Assembly (NCBI GenBank): GCA_902803185.1
Contig: CADCOV010000221.1
Span: 1 to 7,467 of the forward strand
Length of the DNA stretch: 7,467 bases
Source of the DNA: an uncultured Eubacteriales bacterium
GTDB taxonomy: Bacteria; Bacillota; Clostridia; Peptostreptococcales; Anaerovoracaceae
Direction of reading: 5' to 3'
Shown: piece after piece, positions 6,222 through 7,467 of the stretch
How positions within the stretch are numbered: position 1 is the first letter of the stretch
How the letters are laid out: every line of letters starts with the position of its first letter
Position numbers and translations under genes: made by a program
Notes under the pieces: generated by a model
What the model saw: the letters and a program-made list of their open reading frames with translations, nothing else
Database searches by the model: none
What the model was told of the DNA's origin: nothing

Positions 6222-6941
6222 ATGATCCGTAAAATCATACACATCGACGAAGACAAGTGCACCGGCTGCGGGCTCTGCGCGAACGCCTGCCACGAGGGCG
6301 CCATCGACATGGTGGACGGCAAGGCGAAGCTGGTGAGGGAGCATTTCTGCGACGGCCTCGGCGACTGCCTGCCGGCCTGCCCGGCGGGAGCGATCACCTT
6401 TGAGGAGAGGGAGGCGCCGGCCTACGACGAAGCGGCGGTACAGGCGAGTAAGAAGAAGCAGGAGGCGGCAGGCGGCACGCAGGTCCACGCGCACCCTGCC
6501 GGAGGCTGTCCGGGCTCTCAGATGATGCAGTTCAGGACAGCAGCAGAGGACGCGGAGACCGAGGCGCCGCGGGCGGTCTCCCGGCTGCAGCAGTGGCCGT
6601 GCCAGATCAAGCTCCTGCCGACGGAGGCGCCGTTCTTCGACGGGGCAAAGCTTTTGATCGCGGCGGACTGCACCGCCTACGCCTACGCGAACATGCACGA
6701 GGACTTCATGAAGGGGAAGGTGACGCTGATCGGCTGCCCGAAGCTGGACATGGTGGATTACACAGAAAAGCTGACGGAGATCATAAGGAACAATGACATC
6801 AAATCCGTCACCCTGGTACGGATGGAGGTGCCTTGCTGCGGCGGACTGGAGCGGGCCGCGGTGAACGCGCTGAAGGCCAGCGGGAAGTTCATCCCGTGGC
6901 AGGTCTACACGATCAGCCGGGACGGACGGATCCTGGACTGA
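6222..6941 (+). CDS. Ferredoxin-type 4Fe-4S binding protein with a cysteine-rich C-terminal domain
   Basis: This 239-residue cytoplasmic protein is probably an electron carrier or the partner of a redox enzyme. The N-terminal ferredoxin domain (about 1-62) has a complete first motif, C13-x2-C16-x2-C19-x3-C23. The second is C43-x5-C49-x3-C53-P, where L46 occupies the usual second cysteine position. The second cluster therefore has only three cysteine ligands and may be [3Fe-4S] or use another ligand. A low-complexity Ala/Glu/Lys linker (about 65-120) follows. The C-terminal domain (about 121-239) contains C127, C150, C172-P and C205-C206-G-G, a pattern that could hold another metal site. The start is fixed by AAGGAGG (6207-6213), 8 bases before the ATG. 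It is divergent from the Crp/Fnr gene, which probably controls it. I know this protein type from Clostridia, sometimes beside hybrid-cluster protein (hydroxylamine reductase) genes, but its exact role is not established here. Confidence 0.85.
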   Translation: MIRKIIHIDEDKCTGCGLCANACHEGAIDMVDGKAKLVREHFCDGLGDCLPACPAGAITFEEREAPAYDEAAVQASKKKQEAAGGTQVHAHPAGGCPGSQMMQFRTAAEDAETEAPRAVSRLQQWPCQIKLLPTEAPFFDGAKLLIAADCTAYAYANMHEDFMKGKVTLIGCPKLDMVDYTEKLTEIIRNNDIKSVTLVRMEVPCCGGLERAAVNALKASGKFIPWQVYTISRDGRILD

Positions 6942-6958
6942 AGAGAATCATAAGAACG

Positions 6959-6987
6959 AAAATGCCCCGGGCCGTGCGGTCCGGGGC
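6959..6987 (-). terminator. Hairpin terminator of the small minus-strand gene
   Basis: GCCCCGG (6964-6970) pairs with CCGGGGC (6981-6987), and the stem extends inward by a G-U and two G-C pairs around a GTGC loop. On the minus strand it is followed by ATTTTCGTTCTT, a broken T-run, so it should end transcription of the gene at 7021-7197. On the plus strand no T-run follows, so any stop of the iron-sulfur protein transcript here would be weak. Confidence 0.65.
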
Positions 6988-7020
6988 GCTCCTGTCTCTG
7001 GGCGATATGTGGGGCAGGGA

Positions 7021-7197
7021 TCAGTTCATGCAGCGCCTGACGTCCTCCTGCCTGAGGTCGAGAAGCTTCGCGACTTCCTGTTCGGACTTGCCTTCTCTGA
7101 CCATCGTGCGTACCGCCGCGGCGATCGCCTGCATCTGGCTCTGCCGGGCATCGCAGCTCATGCCGTTCTTCATCTTCAGATCCTTGATATCGCGCAT
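7021..7197 (-). CDS. Small hypothetical protein with helix-turn-helix-like C-terminus
   Basis: This 58-residue basic protein is not one I recognise. Its C-terminal part, from about residue 33, reads VREGKSEQEVAKLLDLRQED (33-52), resembling a helix-turn-helix: an amphipathic helix, EVAKLLDL, then a short recognition-like helix. DNA binding is therefore plausible but unproven. There is no signal peptide or membrane segment; C15 and C56 are the only cysteines. The start at 7197 is chosen because AGGAG (7209-7205, minus strand) lies 7 bases upstream; the in-frame ATG at 7227 has no ribosome binding site and would leave a leader of only about 15 bases. The gene has its own promoter (7277-7249) and a downstream hairpin terminator (6987-6959), which together support it as a real single-gene unit. 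Confidence 0.7.
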   Translation of the reverse strand: MRDIKDLKMKNGMSCDARQSQMQAIAAAVRTMVREGKSEQEVAKLLDLRQEDVRRCMN

Positions 7198-7248
7198 CTC
7201 GCTTCTCCTCTCCGGCGCCTCTCTCATGAGGGGCGTACTTCTATATTG

Positions 7249-7277
7249 ATTATACCGCCTTACGGCGATGCGCACAA
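7249..7277 (-). promoter_or_regulatory. Promoter of the small helix-turn-helix-like gene
   Basis: On the minus strand TTGTGC (7277-7272) is followed after exactly 17 bases by a perfect TATAAT (7254-7249). Transcription would begin near 7242, about 45 bases upstream of the chosen start codon at 7197. The spacing and perfect -10 box make this one of the clearer promoters in the window. Confidence 0.7.
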
Positions 7278-7311
7278 GAACTGTTGTGAAAAAAGTAACA
7301 CAATTTTGAGT

Positions 7312-7339
7312 TTGCTTGTATTCCGCTTCCGGATATGGT
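7312..7339 (+). promoter_or_regulatory. Possible promoter of the right-edge gene
   Basis: TTGCTT (7312-7317) and TATGGT (7334-7339) are 16 bases apart, each matching four of six consensus positions. They lie in an A+T-rich divergent region between the minus-strand small gene and the plus-strand gene at 7400, so a promoter is expected here. The match itself is modest. Confidence 0.4.
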
Positions 7340-7367
7340 ACCTTGGAATCAGCAACAGGCCGCTGGT

Positions 7368-7383
7368 CCTTTTGACCAAAAGG
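7368..7383. promoter_or_regulatory. Inverted repeat just upstream of the right-edge gene
   Basis: CCTTTTG (7368-7374) and CAAAAGG (7377-7383) form perfect 7-base arms around AC. The repeat ends 4 bases before the ribosome binding site GAGGAGG (7388-7394). It also overlaps a second possible hairpin, TGGTC (7364-7368) with GACCA (7374-7378). It could be a protein operator or a leader hairpin that affects access to the ribosome binding site; the sequence does not tell which. Confidence 0.4.
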
Positions 7384-7399
7384 CAATGAGGAGGATACT

Positions 7400-7467
7400 A
7401 TGAGACAGTTTTCGGTGGCGATGCTGGGATTCGGCATCGCGGGCAAGGCATTCGCGAAGATCCTGCT
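7400..7467 (+). CDS. N-terminal fragment of a Rossmann-fold dehydrogenase, possibly homoserine dehydrogenase
   Basis: Only the first 22 complete codons are inside the window; the gene continues past the right edge. The peptide begins MRQFSVAMLGFGIAGKAFAK, a beta strand followed by the nucleotide-binding motif G10-F-G-I-A-G15 and a helix. An N-terminal LGFGxxG motif is common in homoserine dehydrogenases, but other NAD(P)-dependent dehydrogenases (for example aspartate dehydrogenase or Gfo/Idh-type oxidoreductases) start similarly, so the specific name is a guess. The start is well supported by GAGGAGG (7388-7394), 5 bases upstream of the ATG. Confidence 0.65.
   Translation, partial: MRQFSVAMLGFGIAGKAFAKIL

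Noticed and set aside
7284..7303. TTGTG-N10-CACAA as a Rex-type redox operator
   Set aside because: Rex sites are 18 bases with TTGTGA/TCACAA-like arms; here the arms are two bases too far apart and the inner bases do not match.
7198..7446. N-terminal extension of the small minus-strand gene up to 7446
   Set aside because: It would run through the gene's own TATAAT promoter and the divergent gene's control region; the ribosome binding site supports the start at 7197.

Overview
The window reads as a G+C-rich chromosomal segment of a strictly anaerobic Gram-positive bacterium, most likely a member of the class Clostridia. This is inferred from strong AGGAGG-type ribosome binding sites, consensus sigma-A-like promoters, a Re-type citrate synthase (an enzyme typical of anaerobes) and a cluster-binding ferredoxin with a divergent Crp/Fnr regulator. 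No species can be named from the sequence alone.

Layout. Bases 1-152 hold two copies of a 71-base intergenic repeat with an 81-base period and strong self-complementarity; I see no convincing gene there. Bases 210-320 form a well-defined control region: a TTGACA-17-TATACT promoter whose -10 box lies inside a 20-base palindrome (core CTTGTATACAAG), then a leader hairpin and a strong ribosome binding site. This drives a four-gene operon on the plus strand (321-5429): Re-citrate synthase-like enzyme, GntR/FCD repressor, aconitase of the compact 640-residue type, and an isocitrate dehydrogenase. A hairpin terminator at 5439-5470 ends it and also serves the gene that converges from the right.

The second block (5476-6941) is a divergent pair: a Crp/Fnr-family regulator on the minus strand (TTG start) and a 239-residue iron-sulfur protein on the plus strand. 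A perfect 18-base palindrome and overlapping divergent promoters lie between them. A 58-residue protein with a helix-turn-helix-like C-terminus follows on the minus strand (7021-7197), with its own promoter and terminator. The window ends 68 bases into a plus-strand gene with an N-terminal Rossmann motif, possibly homoserine dehydrogenase.

How it fits together. Citrate synthase, aconitase and isocitrate dehydrogenase make up the oxidative half of the TCA cycle, from oxaloacetate plus acetyl-CoA to 2-oxoglutarate. In fermentative anaerobes this route mainly feeds glutamate synthesis. The repressor gene inside the operon and the palindrome over the operon's own promoter suggest feedback control by a small organic acid. 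The Crp/Fnr and ferredoxin pair looks like a separate redox- or stress-responsive unit. I found no CRISPR array, tRNA, rRNA, transposase or prophage gene.
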